A DNA stretch of 64,000 nucleotides from CBDAKK01 sp965196605 (GTDB taxonomy: Bacteria > Spirochaetota > Spirochaetia > WTKD01 > G963693115), in NCBI GenBank assembly GCA_965196605.1, contig CBDAKK010000008.1:1054001-1118000 (forward strand), written 5' to 3'. Under the pieces are notes generated by a model. That model was not told where the DNA came from, searched no databases, and saw nothing but the letters and a program-made list of their open reading frames with translations. Numbering within the stretch: position 1 is the stretch's first letter; each line of letters starts with the position of its first letter. A program made the translations under genes and the position numbers. This document shows, in pieces, positions 45,654 to 55,217 of the stretch.

Positions 45654-46005
45654 GTGGAAGCTACCGCAATTTTGGTAACACTGTTTCTATGAACGCTTTC
45701 TGTTGCCAAGCAGCGGAACGCACTATGCAAACAATTCGGTTGGCAGTTCTTTTTCTTTTCTTTTTTTAGCACGAAAAAAAGAAAAGAAAAAGGTACCAAA
45801 AAGTCACAAGCGAAGCGAGGGGATGCTGACATTCAGATTGCGGAGCGCAGCGTAGCAGACATGGAGTATTCGCATCAAAGAAAAAAGCATGCTGTGTGCT
45901 AAAGCAGTAATAACATAGATACTGTACGCAAGCATGAAGATTGTATGGAAGGAAGTTTGCGTGAGTGCGACGAAAAAAAAAGTCGGGAGCTGTTAGGCGA
46001 CGCCC
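45654..46005 (+). repeat. Mosaic hairpin repeat continuing from the tandem array
   Basis: In the order seen at 2397: AAGCTACCGCAATTTTGGTA, a near-perfect hairpin (about 45748-45791, loop TAGCACGA), CAAGCGAAGCGAGGGGATGC, GCTGTGTGCTAAAGCAGTAA and ATACTGTACGCAAGCATGAA. No gene is seen. Confidence 0.85.
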
Positions 46006-46094
46006 GTGCCATGGATGGTAAGTAACCCTGCGCCACCTGTGCGTAGCACCTCAAGGTATGTATATACGCATACAGATACATATACTCGCGCGTA

Positions 46095-46560
46095 AGCGCA
46101 AAGGAGTTCGCTGAATGCTCGGGGGTGTGGGGGCTTGCCCTCACAGCGGCTTTTGCTATAAGCTCCATCTTTGTGTCGCGTTGCGACACTTATTTTAATT
46201 GTTTCTAGCCGATCACCTTCGGCTCACGACTTTTTTTCTTTGGTACTTTCTTTTTTTCTTTTGATGCAAGCTCCATGTTTTGCACCGCACAGCGGTGCTT
46301 ATGCAATAGTTTGCATCCCCTCGCTTCGCTCGTGAGCGTCGCACAAAAAGAAAAAAAAGAAAGTACGGCCATCCGAATAGATAGCGTATTTAAAATAGCT
46401 GCTTGGCAACAAGAGATGTTCATACAATACCGCTGGTAGCAATATCGCATAGTGCGCCTCACAGCCGTGCCAACAAATAGCGTGAGCAACACACCGTGTG
46501 TTCCATATCACAAACGCTCGTGCGGAGCGTAGATGGGCATGATACTCCGCGGGGGGTGTG
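46095..46560 (-). repeat. Mosaic hairpin repeat with a module nested between hairpin arms
   Basis: Reverse-orientation modules: ATAAGCTCCATCTTTGTGTC (46156), GTACTTTCTTTTTTTC (46243) and its complement GAAAAAAAAGAAAGTAC (46347). Between the arms are about 85 bp containing GCACCGCACAGCGGTGC and the GCATCCCCTCGCTTCGCTCG piece. It ends near GGGGGGTGTGGGGGGATCCC (46550). Intergenic between the OMP operon and tRNA-Leu. Confidence 0.8.
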
Positions 46561-46660
46561 GGGGGATCCCCCACAACAAAAGCATGCGTGCCCCCTAAAT
46601 CCACCCACATGAGGTAATTGACAACGTATATTTTTTATTTCTATACTAAAAAGACACACG

Positions 46661-46743
46661 CGGTAGTGGTGGAATTGGTAGACACGCTAGCTTGAGGGGC
46701 TAGTGACTGAAAGGTCGTGAAGGTTCAAGTCCTTTCTACCGCA
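46661..46743 (+). tRNA. tRNA-Leu (anticodon GAG)
   Basis: An 83-nt class II tRNA. Acceptor GCGGTAG pairs with CTACCGC. The D-arm has TGGAATTGGTAGACAC, the anticodon stem CTAGC/GCTAG encloses TTGAGGG (anticodon GAG, leucine), a variable arm follows, and the T-arm holds GGTTCAAGTCC. CCA is not encoded. cysS begins 21 nt downstream and may share its transcript. Confidence 0.95.
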
Positions 46744-46764
46744 GCATTTTACGGAAGCTTCATT

Positions 46765-48318
46765 ATGTTGCACTTATATAATTACTTTACCCACAGCAAA
46801 AAGAAGTTTTCCCCTATAAAAGATCAGCATGTTGGTATGTATGTATGCGGTCCAACCGTCTACGGTGACCCACATATGGGGCATGCCCGTAGTGCGGTTG
46901 TATTTGACGTGCTCTATAGGTACTTGCGATATAAGGGTTACACGGTTCGCTATGTCCGTAACATAACCGATGTTGGGCATTTAGAAGATGAGCTTGCAGA
47001 AGCAGGCGAAGACAAGCTTGTAAAGCAAGCACGCCATACGCGGCGCGAACCCATGGAGGTTGCGCATTACTACACCATGCGCTATCGCGATGCGCTTCAT
47101 AAGCTCGGCGCGCTTTCTCCATCTATAGAACCCATGGCAAGCGGGCACATACCAGAACAGCAGGAATATATTGTACAGCTCCTTGCAAGCGAGTGGGCAT
47201 ACACAGTCAATGGCTCAGTGTATTTTGACCTTGTAAAGTTTCTTAACACCTACTCTGAATACGGCAAGCTCTCAGGAAAGAAAACCGAAGACTTGCTTGC
47301 TTCACAACGCGAACTTGTAAAACAAGACGAAAAACGCAGCGCTTTAGACTTTGCACTGTGGAAGCGCGCGGACCCCGCCCACCTCATGAAATGGAATTTT
47401 CCTCTACGCGAAACAGAGACTACAGGCTTTCCGGGCTGGCATCTTGAGTGTAGCGTTATGAGCGAAAAATACTTAGGCGTTCCCTTTGACATACATGGCG
47501 GTGGGCTCGACTTGCAGTTTCCTCACCATGAGGCGGAAATTGCGCAGTGTTATGCTCGTCATAAAACCGTGCCCGCAAACTATTGGTTGTACAACAACAT
47601 GATAACCATAGAGCATAAAAAGATGAGCAAGTCTCTAGGTAATTTTATAACCCTTGACGAGTTTTTTACAGGCTCACACACGCGGCTCAGCAGGGCATAT
47701 ACTCCAGATGTGGTGCGCTTTTTTCTCATGCGTTCTCACTACCGCAGCGTTATTGACGTATCTGATGAGTCCTTGTTTTCTGTAGCGCGTGGTTTAACCA
47801 AGCTTGTCACGGCATTTGAAGTTGTCCGTGCCTTGTTACGTGCGGCGGGTCTACATTCTGATGAGGCTATTTCTCAAAAGGTGCGCGACATTGCTGAACA
47901 TGCTGAGACGGAAGAACGAGAAGCGCAGGATGCCTACCATGCATTGTGCGCCCATATGGATGATGACATGGACACACCCGCAGCAGTAGCCGCCCTGTTT
48001 TCCATGAGCGCTCGCATAGAGCAGCTTGCGCAGCAGCATGTCAAAGCAGGCGCTTATGCACTTGCCGCGGTGTACTACGACTTTTACGTACATGTGCTTG
48101 GCATGCGCTTTGAGCGTGCGCATAGTCATTGCGACGTGCCACATCTTGTAAAGGCCTTGCTTGCATTGAGAACGCAAGCGCGACATGATAAAAATTTTCA
48201 GCTTTCAGACGCGCTACGAGATGCGCTTATTAACTCAGGCATAACGGTTTTTGACAATCCTGACGGAACAAGTTCATGGGCATACAACACGGCCGCTGAA
48301 CAACATGTGGAGGACTAG
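46765..48318 (+). CDS. cysS: Cysteinyl-tRNA synthetase
   Basis: 517 residues from the ATG at 46765; earlier in-frame codons lie inside the tRNA. It is a class I synthetase with the zinc Cys in MYVCGPTVYG, the HIGH motif as PHMGHARS, HLECSVM and HHEAEIAQ for zinc, and KMSKSLGN for ATP. It charges tRNA-Cys. sufE follows immediately (stop then ATG), linking cysteine use in translation and Fe-S assembly. Length is normal. Confidence 0.95.
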   Translation: MLHLYNYFTHSKKKFSPIKDQHVGMYVCGPTVYGDPHMGHARSAVVFDVLYRYLRYKGYTVRYVRNITDVGHLEDELAEAGEDKLVKQARHTRREPMEVAHYYTMRYRDALHKLGALSPSIEPMASGHIPEQQEYIVQLLASEWAYTVNGSVYFDLVKFLNTYSEYGKLSGKKTEDLLASQRELVKQDEKRSALDFALWKRADPAHLMKWNFPLRETETTGFPGWHLECSVMSEKYLGVPFDIHGGGLDLQFPHHEAEIAQCYARHKTVPANYWLYNNMITIEHKKMSKSLGNFITLDEFFTGSHTRLSRAYTPDVVRFFLMRSHYRSVIDVSDESLFSVARGLTKLVTAFEVVRALLRAAGLHSDEAISQKVRDIAEHAETEEREAQDAYHALCAHMDDDMDTPAAVAALFSMSARIEQLAQQHVKAGAYALAAVYYDFYVHVLGMRFERAHSHCDVPHLVKALLALRTQARHDKNFQLSDALRDALINSGITVFDNPDGTSSWAYNTAAEQHVED

Positions 48319-48777
48319 ATGTCTGAAGATTCTGCGCATCAGTATAATGAATACTTGAAGAATATTTCTTCCGAGCTTCTCGATATGAAGGCACTTGATG
48401 TGGCCGAAATGTTCCGCTATCTCATGAATTTTGGTAACATGCTACCGCCGCTTGAGGAGCATGAGTTTGTAGAAGATAATTTTGTACACGGCTGTGTTTC
48501 AAACGCCTACGTCTTGGTAGAACGACATCAAGAGCACACCAAATGTGCGCAAGTGCGCGGGCATTCTGATGTAATGGTTGTCAAGGGCTTTATGGGCATT
48601 ATATCAAGCGCGTGTTCCTTAGTCCCCATGCGCGAGTTTCTCCAATATGGAAAGCGCGGCATAGAAACCTTTTTGCACGATGTTGAGTTTGACATCATAC
48701 TCACGCCTACGCGAGCAAATGCATTTGGCAATATTGTAGCCATGATACTGGCAAAAACGGCCTTGCTTGTCGCCTAA
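48319..48777 (+). CDS. sufE: SufE-like sulfur acceptor
   Basis: 152 residues. The SufE pattern is clear: LPPLEEHEFVEDNFVHGCVSNAYV with the sulfur-accepting Cys59, then the GHSDVMVVKGFMGII segment. SufE takes persulfide sulfur from a SufS cysteine desulfurase and passes it to Fe-S cluster assembly. Its start abuts the cysS stop. No sufS or sufBCD genes are in the window. Confidence 0.9.
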   Translation: MSEDSAHQYNEYLKNISSELLDMKALDVAEMFRYLMNFGNMLPPLEEHEFVEDNFVHGCVSNAYVLVERHQEHTKCAQVRGHSDVMVVKGFMGIISSACSLVPMREFLQYGKRGIETFLHDVEFDIILTPTRANAFGNIVAMILAKTALLVA

Positions 48778-48791
48778 ATGATTTTGTTGTT

Positions 48792-50015
48792 ATGGAAAGC
48801 TTTTTTGCTATAACATTATTTTCTGTTGGTAATGTTGATATTACCGTTGCGCAGGTGTTTTCAAACCTTATTGCGCCCACCGCAATAACCGCGACTATTA
48901 TGCTTGTCTTGCGCTTTGGGTACGCACTGCTTTTAAAAAGCAGCCTTAAAAGCGACTTTCAAAAAAAGCAAAAAGCAGGTTCAGCACCACAAGCGGAAGA
49001 ATATGAAACAGCACTTGCCTCCATTAAAGAACATCTTCAGAGGGTTACAAAAAGCGTCATAGCCTTATTTTGGGTCGTGGAAATTATCATAGGGGTTATT
49101 TTCATCGACGCTATCACTCCAAGTGTGAAAATAACCGGCATATTTACGCGCCCCTTTTTCAAGTCAGGCAATACAAGTATTTCTGTCATATCGATATTTT
49201 TGCTATTTCTTTTGGTGTACATATCAAATTTTATGTCGGTACAAATTAAACGCATTGCAAGTGAACTACTAGGCCATCAGAAGCGCATTAATGCTCGCAC
49301 CGTTGCAATGTTTTCAAGCCTTTTGCACTATAGCTCCTTGTTTATAGCCTTTCTCATAGGGCTCCCCATCATAGGCATAGACGTTTCTTCGCTCATGGTA
49401 ATATTCGGCGCGTTAGGTATAGGTATAGGTTTCGGCTTGCAAGATTTTATTTCAAATTATGTTGCGGGAATATCCATGAATCTTTCAAACATTATCTCCG
49501 AAGGTGATAGGGTCATTATCGACAATGTGGAAGGCGACGTGCAAAAGATTAACTTGCTTAACACGGTTATACGCAGCGTGCTAGAAGAAGAGCTTATTGT
49601 GCCCAATAAATTGATAGTGGGACAACCCCTGCAAAACCTTTCTCATTCCGATAGCATGTTGAGCATTGGCACCACGGTACAAGTAAGCTACGCAAGCGAC
49701 CTTCATAAGGTAAAGCACGTTATGGAAGAAGCTGCATATAAGCTGAAGTATTTATATTCTTACAATCATGTGTGGTTTCGCCTACGTTCTTTTGACGACT
49801 CGGGCATTACAGTTTCGATATGGGTTACTATTACCTTTGCCCATGAGCATTTTGCTGCACAGTCTGATTTGAACATGCTGGTTTGGGAAGCCTTCCGTGA
49901 CAATGACATAGAGATCCCCTTCCCGCAACTTGACTTGCACGTTAAACAGGCTGCTTCTATGCAGCTTCAAACAAAGCGTGAAGCGCCTACGGAGGTTAAA
50001 CCCACAGAGGCATAA
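48792..50015 (+). CDS. Small-conductance mechanosensitive channel (MscS family)
   Basis: 407 residues. There are about four N-terminal hydrophobic segments, then the MscS signature with the pore helix and beta domain: VIFGALGIGIGFGLQDFISNYVAGI (about residues 206-230), GDRVIIDNVEGDVQKIN and the VPNK loop. It opens under membrane tension to release solutes after osmotic downshock. It follows sufE by 14 bp on the same strand. Compared with E. coli MscS (286 residues) it has an extra N-terminal membrane region. Confidence 0.9.
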   Translation: MESFFAITLFSVGNVDITVAQVFSNLIAPTAITATIMLVLRFGYALLLKSSLKSDFQKKQKAGSAPQAEEYETALASIKEHLQRVTKSVIALFWVVEIIIGVIFIDAITPSVKITGIFTRPFFKSGNTSISVISIFLLFLLVYISNFMSVQIKRIASELLGHQKRINARTVAMFSSLLHYSSLFIAFLIGLPIIGIDVSSLMVIFGALGIGIGFGLQDFISNYVAGISMNLSNIISEGDRVIIDNVEGDVQKINLLNTVIRSVLEEELIVPNKLIVGQPLQNLSHSDSMLSIGTTVQVSYASDLHKVKHVMEEAAYKLKYLYSYNHVWFRLRSFDDSGITVSIWVTITFAHEHFAAQSDLNMLVWEAFRDNDIEIPFPQLDLHVKQAASMQLQTKREAPTEVKPTEA

Positions 50016-50131
50016 GCAATAAGATAATTGTAGAAAGACTTTTCTATAACGTGTATAATTTTAAAAAAAGGATGCTAGACATTTTTGTGTCTAGTTTATT
50101 CTTGTAAATATCATTTTTAAAAGAGGTATAT

Positions 50132-51535
50132 ATGAATGAAGCAAAAATAGGACTCATAGGACTTGCCGTCATGGGGCAGAATTTGGTAAGAAATTTTGCG
50201 AACAAGGGCATTCCTATTGCTGTGTTTAACAGAACAACGTCCAAAATGGAAGCCTTTGTTGAGGCCTTTTCAGACCTTCCCATAATAGGCAAAAAGACTA
50301 TGGCAGAATTTGTGCAAGCCATAGAGCGCCCACGCAAAATAATTCTTCTCGTTCAGGCAGGCTCTGCTGTTGATGCGATGATAGAAACGATTCTTCCGCA
50401 TTTGGAGGAAGGAGACATCATAATAGATGGAGGCAACTCTTATTTTCAAGACACCATCAAGCGTCATGCATACTTGCATGAAAAAAACATACGCTTTTTG
50501 GGCATGGGCGTATCAGGCGGTGAGAAGGGTGCACTTGAAGGGCCTTCGCTCATGCCCGGTGGAGACAAAGACACCTACGCAGATTTGGAAGATGTAATTA
50601 CCAAAGTGGCTGCGCAAGACCCCGAGCCCTGTGTGGACTTCATAGGCGATGGCGGAGCGGGACACTTTGTAAAAATGGTACACAACGGCATTGAATACGC
50701 TGACATGCAGCTCATTGCTGAAGTATACGACATTGCAAAGCGCGTGTTTAACTTTTCAGAAACCGACCTTATAGAATTGTTTGACTATTTTCAAACTACG
50801 GATTTAAATTCCTACCTCATTGAAATTACTGCTAAAATACTTCGCGTCAAAGACCCCGAGAGTGGAGATTTCTTGGTACACCTTATCAAAGACGAAGCAA
50901 AGGGTAAGGGTACGGGAACATGGACAGTTCAAGAATCCGCCTCCATAGGTTCTGCCGTACCCGCCATAGCCGCGGCGCTTGACTTTAGAAACATATCCAG
51001 CAGCGTGGAACTCCGTTTAGCGTTCTCGCGTTTATTCACTTCTGACTTGCACTCCGTAACCCATGAGCTATCCAAAGACGCTGTTAGACGCGCATTAGCG
51101 GGCGTTTTGCTGGTTGGAAAAATTCTCGCGTATGAGCAAGGTTTTTCAATGCTACGCGTCGCTGATAAAGAGTACGACTTTGGGCTCCGTCTCTCATCAA
51201 TTGCAAAAATATGGCGAAACGGCTGCATCATTCGCTCTACCATGCTTGACGAAATGTCGCGTGCGCTAGAAAACGAAGGGCTCATTTCCTTGGTGGAAGA
51301 CGAGTATTTCAAAACACGCGTTGCAGACAACATACAGTCTGTGAGGGACACTATAGCCTATGCCGCCACGGCAGGCGTACCCGCGCCCGCACTTTGCACC
51401 TCCTTGTCTTACTTTGATGCGCTGCGCTCGCAACGCCTACCGGCCGCGCTCATTCAAGCACAGCGGGACTTTTTTGGTGCGCACACGTATAAGCGCATTG
51501 ACAAAGAAGGCGACTTTCATACGCAGTGGGAGTAA
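50132..51535 (+). CDS. gnd: 6-phosphogluconate dehydrogenase, decarboxylating
   Basis: 467 residues. The NADP-binding N-terminus is GLIGLAVMGQNLVRNFANKG. Substrate-site segments are LGMGVSGGEKGALEGPSLMPGG and HFVKMVHNGIEYADMQLI, and the C-terminal tail has AHTYKRIDKEGDFHTQW. It oxidises 6-phosphogluconate to ribulose 5-phosphate with CO2 release. AGAGG lies upstream. It begins a tight operon with zwf (3 bp later) and pgl, forming the whole oxidative pentose-phosphate branch. Confidence 0.96.
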   Translation: MNEAKIGLIGLAVMGQNLVRNFANKGIPIAVFNRTTSKMEAFVEAFSDLPIIGKKTMAEFVQAIERPRKIILLVQAGSAVDAMIETILPHLEEGDIIIDGGNSYFQDTIKRHAYLHEKNIRFLGMGVSGGEKGALEGPSLMPGGDKDTYADLEDVITKVAAQDPEPCVDFIGDGGAGHFVKMVHNGIEYADMQLIAEVYDIAKRVFNFSETDLIELFDYFQTTDLNSYLIEITAKILRVKDPESGDFLVHLIKDEAKGKGTGTWTVQESASIGSAVPAIAAALDFRNISSSVELRLAFSRLFTSDLHSVTHELSKDAVRRALAGVLLVGKILAYEQGFSMLRVADKEYDFGLRLSSIAKIWRNGCIIRSTMLDEMSRALENEGLISLVEDEYFKTRVADNIQSVRDTIAYAATAGVPAPALCTSLSYFDALRSQRLPAALIQAQRDFFGAHTYKRIDKEGDFHTQWE

Positions 51536-51538
51536 GCC

Positions 51539-53020
51539 ATGTCGACTATTTTAAGCAATCAAGTCACCCCACATGCCGGGTGTACGCTGGTAATATTTGG
51601 CGCTTCTGGAGACCTTGCGAAAAAAAAACTCTATCCATCACTCTATCAGCTATATAAACAAAAGCTTTTGCCCCAACCCTTTCACGTCGTGGGTTATTCG
51701 CGCACCAAAATGACAGACGAGCAATTTCGAGAAAAGCTTTGCGCTAGCCACACGTATGAAGACACCTCGTTTTTCTCGCATATTTCGTATATAAGCGGAG
51801 AATCTTATTCCGATGAAGCATCACTAGCCAAGCTTAGCAAGGCATTTGAAACGCATTCTCAAAATAGAATTTTTTACTTGTCCTTGCCACCAGCAGAGTT
51901 TCGTAATGTGTGCAGCGGCCTAAAAAAGGCAAAGCTTATAACGCAAAACTCTGGGAGTAAAGAAAATGCTCACACAATAGTAGGACGCGAGCCCTTCACG
52001 CGCATTGTCTTTGAAAAACCATTTGGCAGCGACTATACCTCTGCATTAAAGCTGAAAAAGTTTGTATCCAACCACTTTGAAAACGAACAAATTTTTCCCG
52101 TAGACCATTACCTTGGCAAGGAACCCTTGCAAAACGTCTTATACTTTCGTTTTGCAAACTCCGTATTTGAAAATTTATGGAATGGCCGCTACATAGACCA
52201 CATGCAAATTACGCTCAACGAAGACATACGCGTAGAAAAACGAGCGGGCTATTTTGACAACAACGGCATTATGCGTGACATGGTGCAATCCCATGCCTTA
52301 CAAGTCCTTGCCCTTTCTTGCATGGAGCCCCCCAGCGTTTTTACTGCAGATGCAATACGCGCCGAAAAGACAAAATTTCTACAGCTTTTACAACCATTTG
52401 AAGCCTCCGATGTCATGATGAGTTCAGGAATTATACGCGCCCAATATGAAAATTATTTGCAAGAAGAAGGCGTTGCTCCCGACTCAAAAACGGAAACGCT
52501 TGTCGCATTCCGAGTGCCAATACACAATTGGCGTTGGTCGGGAATGCCCGTTTACATACGCACGGGCAAGGCACTCTCACGTAAATGTGCGGAGCTTGTG
52601 GTACACTTCAAAGACGTGCTCTACAACATATTTGGAAACGCGCACACCTTTGCAGGCAACAAGCTTATATTCCGATTCCAACCCGATACCTTTTTGAAAT
52701 TTAGCATACAAACAAAGGTTCCAGTAAACGACATGATACTCAAAAGCACGAACATGAATTTTTTGTATTCTGATGAATTTAAAGACATCGATTATAGCAA
52801 TGGATACGATAGAATACTGCACAGCGCACTTGCAAACGATGGAACACTCTTTTTATCTCAAGAGGAAATTTTGGCACAGTGGAAGTTTTCAGACTCTATT
52901 TTGAACGAATGGCATGGTGATAAATACATTCCATTATACAACTACAAAATAGGCTCTGAGGGTCCACAGGAACTTCACGAATTAATGCACATGGACAACA
53001 GAGCATGGAACAACGACTAA
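51539..53020 (+). CDS. zwf: Glucose-6-phosphate 1-dehydrogenase
   Basis: 493 residues. NADP-binding GASGDLAKKKLYPSLYQL lies at the N-terminus, the substrate motif is DHYLGKEPLQN (about residue 197), and IVFEKPFGSD and the PIHNWRWSGMPVYIRTGK segment follow. It makes NADPH and 6-phosphogluconolactone. It lies between gnd and pgl with a 16-bp overlap into pgl. Length is normal. Confidence 0.96.
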   Translation: MSTILSNQVTPHAGCTLVIFGASGDLAKKKLYPSLYQLYKQKLLPQPFHVVGYSRTKMTDEQFREKLCASHTYEDTSFFSHISYISGESYSDEASLAKLSKAFETHSQNRIFYLSLPPAEFRNVCSGLKKAKLITQNSGSKENAHTIVGREPFTRIVFEKPFGSDYTSALKLKKFVSNHFENEQIFPVDHYLGKEPLQNVLYFRFANSVFENLWNGRYIDHMQITLNEDIRVEKRAGYFDNNGIMRDMVQSHALQVLALSCMEPPSVFTADAIRAEKTKFLQLLQPFEASDVMMSSGIIRAQYENYLQEEGVAPDSKTETLVAFRVPIHNWRWSGMPVYIRTGKALSRKCAELVVHFKDVLYNIFGNAHTFAGNKLIFRFQPDTFLKFSIQTKVPVNDMILKSTNMNFLYSDEFKDIDYSNGYDRILHSALANDGTLFLSQEEILAQWKFSDSILNEWHGDKYIPLYNYKIGSEGPQELHELMHMDNRAWNND

Positions 53021-53736
53021 TAGACGATGGCGAAATAGTAGAACAAAGCGCTTCCTACATTTGCACGCAACTTGAAAATGCCGTGACGCGCGGCGCTACT
53101 CGCATTGTGCTTGGGCTTTCGGGTGGCAATAGCCCCAAGGCATTGTACGCCCAGCTTGCGCAGTTGCTTTCGCCTCGCCTCGCCTCTACACTCGCGCTCA
53201 TTCAAATAGACGAGCGCGTAGTAGACGCGCAGCATTCTGACAGCAACCAAAACCTCATACGCGAACACGCCGCCCTCTTGTTAGAAAAAGGCGCGGCGTT
53301 CTATCCCGTTCCTGTTGGCAATGCCTCAAATACGCAGGAAGACAGACAGCGCATTGTGCGCGAGTACAACGCCACAATCTCAAAACTTTTTGGCGAGGCG
53401 CAGTACAAGCTTGCTATTTTAGGCGCGGGAGAAGACGGACACACGGCTTCAATATTTCCAACTGCTACGCAAGAAGAACAAACCCTAGCCCACGGTGAAG
53501 CCATGGTCTTTGCTAGCCTCAACCAACACCTTGGCTATTATCGCATCTCGCTGAGCTATGCCGCGCTTTTTTCATGCGAGGCGGCGCTCTTCTACATTCC
53601 CGGCCTTGCAAAACAAAGCATTGTTCGTCGCATTCTTGATGCACAAGCACAATCGCAGTATCCCGCATCCTATGTTTTGCACAAACATGAACATTGCGTA
53701 CTTATAGCCTCTCAAGCACAACATGCAGATGAATGA
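53005..53736 (+). CDS. pgl: 6-phosphogluconolactonase
   Basis: 243 residues of the DevB/Pgl family: VLGLSGGNSPKALYAQL near residue 36, DERVVDAQHSDSNQNLIRE and GAGEDGHTASIFP (about 140), which are the lactone-binding motifs. It hydrolyses 6-phosphogluconolactone between Zwf and Gnd. The overlap with zwf and with mazG indicates one transcription unit. Confidence 0.94.
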   Translation: MEQRLIDDGEIVEQSASYICTQLENAVTRGATRIVLGLSGGNSPKALYAQLAQLLSPRLASTLALIQIDERVVDAQHSDSNQNLIREHAALLLEKGAAFYPVPVGNASNTQEDRQRIVREYNATISKLFGEAQYKLAILGAGEDGHTASIFPTATQEEQTLAHGEAMVFASLNQHLGYYRISLSYAALFSCEAALFYIPGLAKQSIVRRILDAQAQSQYPASYVLHKHEHCVLIASQAQHADE

Positions 53737-54532
53737 AAACACTGTGCCCCCTGTGAGCACTGAGGATGAAAGGTGCGCCTTCGCAAGCGTTGTCGATGTA
53801 CTACGCTACTTGCGCGGCCCCTCGGGCTGCTCATGGGATAGGAAGCAAACCCTAGAAAGCATACGAGCGCACATGCTTGAGGAGTCCGCAGAACTCATAG
53901 AAGCCATTCACCATCATGAGGATGTAACACAAGCAGGTGCGTACAGAAAAGCGCAAACTACAACAGAACAAACCACCACAGAAAAACAAGAAGCCTTAGA
54001 GCATGCAAGGAGCCACCTTCGTGAAGAATTTGGAGATGTACTCTTGGTGTGGACTATGATGATGATTATATACGAAGAAGAAGAAGAAGGCGCGCTTACC
54101 ACTACATTGCGAGAATTACAAGAAAAACTTATTCGTCGACACCCGCACGTGTTCTTAAAAAACGAGCATGACGCACATGAGAAAAATGACGCCGAACTTT
54201 CCAAGCAATGGGATGCGATTAAAGCACAGCAGGAAGGAAAAGAACAGACGCACGTATCATTTGAAAACTTTCACCCTGCGCTTGATGTTTTAGAGAGAAC
54301 AAAGAAGTTTCAAAAACACAAAGCAAAACACGCAAGCCCCCCCACTCCAAATACAGAAATACCACATACAATAGCGGACATACATGCTGAACTCTCTAAG
54401 CTTGAAAGTACAAGCACAAACGCAGAACAAGGCATTGCAAAAATACTCTACCACGTTGTGGAACTTTCCCGAGCATGCAAAGTATCACCGACAGCAGCAT
54501 TGATGCGTTACAATGCAACACAAACCGTATAA
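53723..54532 (+). CDS. mazG: Nucleoside triphosphate pyrophosphohydrolase MazG
   Basis: 269 residues with an all-alpha NTP-PPase domain: LRGPSGCSWDRKQTLESI, the Mg-binding EESAELIEAI, and REEFGDVLLVW with EExxD. A second helical domain follows (FENFHPALDVLERTKKFQKHKA, truncated relative to the E. coli repeat). A low-complexity TTTEQTTTEKQ insert at about residues 78-90 interrupts the domain. It clears non-canonical or excess NTPs. It overlaps pgl by 14 nt. Confidence 0.9.
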   Translation: MQMNENTVPPVSTEDERCAFASVVDVLRYLRGPSGCSWDRKQTLESIRAHMLEESAELIEAIHHHEDVTQAGAYRKAQTTTEQTTTEKQEALEHARSHLREEFGDVLLVWTMMMIIYEEEEEGALTTTLRELQEKLIRRHPHVFLKNEHDAHEKNDAELSKQWDAIKAQQEGKEQTHVSFENFHPALDVLERTKKFQKHKAKHASPPTPNTEIPHTIADIHAELSKLESTSTNAEQGIAKILYHVVELSRACKVSPTAALMRYNATQTV

Positions 54533-54590
54533 GTACAACTAAAAGACTCACAGTACCAGCGACACTTCGCTGCTCTCAAAAAGAGTCTCC

Positions 54591-55217
54591 CTAGGTATGA
54601 AGCAAGTGAATACCGCCAAGCTCTGGAAGTACTATGGTATCTTGTGCACAGTAATGTATAAAACTTTGCATGTTTGCAGAAGTACGGTAATAATGACTAT
54701 TGTGGTGTTGCATGATATAACCAGAAAAGAGATAAGGCGGTATGTGTAGCAATATGGTCCTATACCAACCAAGAACAGAACCAATGATATGCCCAATGAA
54801 AAACTCCTTTCCACCCTGCGCATATGAAATAGCATAGACCTTGTCATTATCAATAATTCGTTCACAAGGCGTCAATATTTCCTTTGCCGTGGTCTGTGGC
54901 GTAAGAATAGTAAAGGGAAAAAGCGAAGTCCATATAAGCAAGTTATCTTTTTTTCTGCGATGACAACCAGTTAAAACTATAAAGAAATACCGTGCCCCCG
55001 AGGCTTCTATCATGTCCACCGTCTCTTTTTCAACGTGAGGTGGATCCACAAGCATCACTATACCAAGCTCATTATTGCAATACAGCCACGACAAGTACTT
55101 ACCATGCTCTATGCACTGAATAGAACCATTCGTGTGCATGTGGTTTTGCACGTCCGCAACAAGTTCCAAGCACGCATTTTTATCAGACTTTAATATCAAA
55201 ATGCGCCTCTTCTTCAT
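54591..55217 (-). CDS. Uncharacterised protein, coupled to the pentapeptide-like gene
   Basis: 208 residues. The N-terminus MKKRRILILKSDKNACLELVADV resembles a Rossmann-like or receiver-like beta-alpha unit, and LGIVMLVDPPHVEKETVDMIEASGARYFFIVLTG suggests two more strands. No catalytic motif is recognised. It starts inside the end of the upstream gene (35-bp overlap), so the two are translationally coupled and probably act together. It converges with mazG. Confidence 0.55.
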   Translation of the reverse strand: MKKRRILILKSDKNACLELVADVQNHMHTNGSIQCIEHGKYLSWLYCNNELGIVMLVDPPHVEKETVDMIEASGARYFFIVLTGCHRRKKDNLLIWTSLFPFTILTPQTTAKEILTPCERIIDNDKVYAISYAQGGKEFFIGHIIGSVLGWYRTILLHIPPYLFSGYIMQHHNSHYYRTSANMQSFIHYCAQDTIVLPELGGIHLLHT

